Origin: JAAYBY01 sp964465385
Lineage (GTDB): Bacteria; Bacillota; Clostridia; Saccharofermentanales; UBA5734
Reading direction: 5' to 3'
Assembly: GCA_964465385.1 (NCBI GenBank)
Contig: CAYXIM010000084.1
Location: 1 to 6,239, forward strand
Length of the DNA stretch: 6,239 bases
Positions 6,109-6,239 of the stretch are shown in pieces. Position 1 is the stretch's first letter. Each line of letters opens with the position of its first letter. The translations under genes were made by a program, and so were the position numbers. Below the pieces are notes generated by a model that was not told the origin of the DNA, did no database searches, and was given only the letters and a program-made list of their open reading frames with translations.

Positions 6109-6184
6109 TGGCTCCTCAAGTAGGGCTCGAACCTACGACCCTGCGGTTAACAGCCGCATGCTCTACCAACTGAGCTATTGAGGA
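6109..6184 (-). tRNA. tRNA-Asn (anticodon GTT), CCA encoded
   Basis: A complete 76-base cloverleaf reads on the minus strand. The acceptor stem is TCCTCAA paired with TTGAGGA, followed by discriminator G and an encoded CCA (6111-6109). The D stem is GCTC/GAGC with loop AGTTGGTA, the anticodon stem TGCGG/CCGCA with loop CTGTTAA, the variable loop GGGTC, and the T stem GTAGG/CCTAC with loop TTCGAGC. All four stems pair perfectly. The anticodon GTT (6151-6149) decodes AAC and AAU. G34 makes this one of the four GUN tRNAs that receive queuosine. It lies 6 bases after the 5S rRNA end and is part of the rRNA operon. Confidence 0.98.
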
Positions 6185-6190
6185 ATAAAA

Positions 6191-6239
6191 TCCGGCGAAG
6201 ACCTATTTTTCCGGGCCGTTACCAGCCAAGTATCGTGGG
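6191..6239 (-). rRNA. rrf: 5S ribosomal RNA, 3' end only
   Basis: The minus strand reads GATACTTGGCTGGTAACGGC, then a purine-rich AAAAATAGGTC and a terminal CGCCGGA. This matches the 3' part of bacterial 5S rRNA: helix IV and loop E, the conserved AGTAGGTC-like segment (here AATAGGTC), and the 3' strand of helix I. About 49 of roughly 117 bases are present, the 5' part lying right of the window. The 3' end is placed at about 6191 by comparison with other 5S genes and could shift by a few bases. The following tRNA-Asn is a common 5S neighbour in Firmicutes rRNA operons. Confidence 0.82.

Noticed and set aside
5600..6181. 193-codon plus-strand open frame antisense to queT and into tRNA-Asn
   Set aside because: Its product is Gln/Gly-rich low-complexity sequence typical of the antisense frame of a GC-rich membrane-protein gene, and it runs through the tRNA and terminator.

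Overview
The window looks like a chromosomal segment of a GC-rich, Clostridia-like Firmicute. This rests on three things: the radA–ispD neighbourhood, the XRE-cupin regulator paired with a medium-chain acyl-CoA synthetase, and a 5S rRNA–tRNA-Asn rrn-operon end with strong AGGAGG-type ribosome binding sites. The phylum call is inference; no genus is claimed. No mobile element, CRISPR array or prophage signature was seen. Coding density is very high, and no gene-free stretch exceeds about 80 bases.

Plus strand (1-2023): the 3' nine-tenths of radA (DNA recombination and repair; its zinc-finger start lies left of the window), then ispD (MEP isoprenoid pathway) one base after the radA stop. Minus strand, read right to left (6239-2020): the 3' end of a 5S rRNA gene, tRNA-Asn(GUU), a strong intrinsic terminator, queT (queuosine-precursor ECF transporter S component), an RsmC-like rRNA methyltransferase overlapping queT by 17 bp, a short gap holding a likely promoter and a perfect palindrome, an XRE-cupin regulator, a medium-chain acyl-CoA synthetase overlapping it by 7 bp, and ispF (MEP pathway). 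ispF ends tail-to-tail with ispD, the two stop codons overlapping by 4 bp.

Three functional groups emerge. (1) radA with ispD, and ispF on the opposite strand: ispD and ispF are consecutive-pathway partners that are usually collinear or fused, but here they converge. (2) A regulator–acyl-CoA synthetase–ispF transcription unit, probably started from an extended -10 promoter upstream of the regulator. (3) An RNA-modification group, queT plus methyltransferase, placed directly behind an rRNA operon whose last gene is tRNA-Asn(GUU), itself a substrate of queuosine modification.

No wholly novel system is evident. The points most worth a second look are the convergent ispD/ispF arrangement with a variant-type IspF, its likely co-transcription with a fatty or organic-acid activating enzyme, and the queT position immediately after the rrn terminator.
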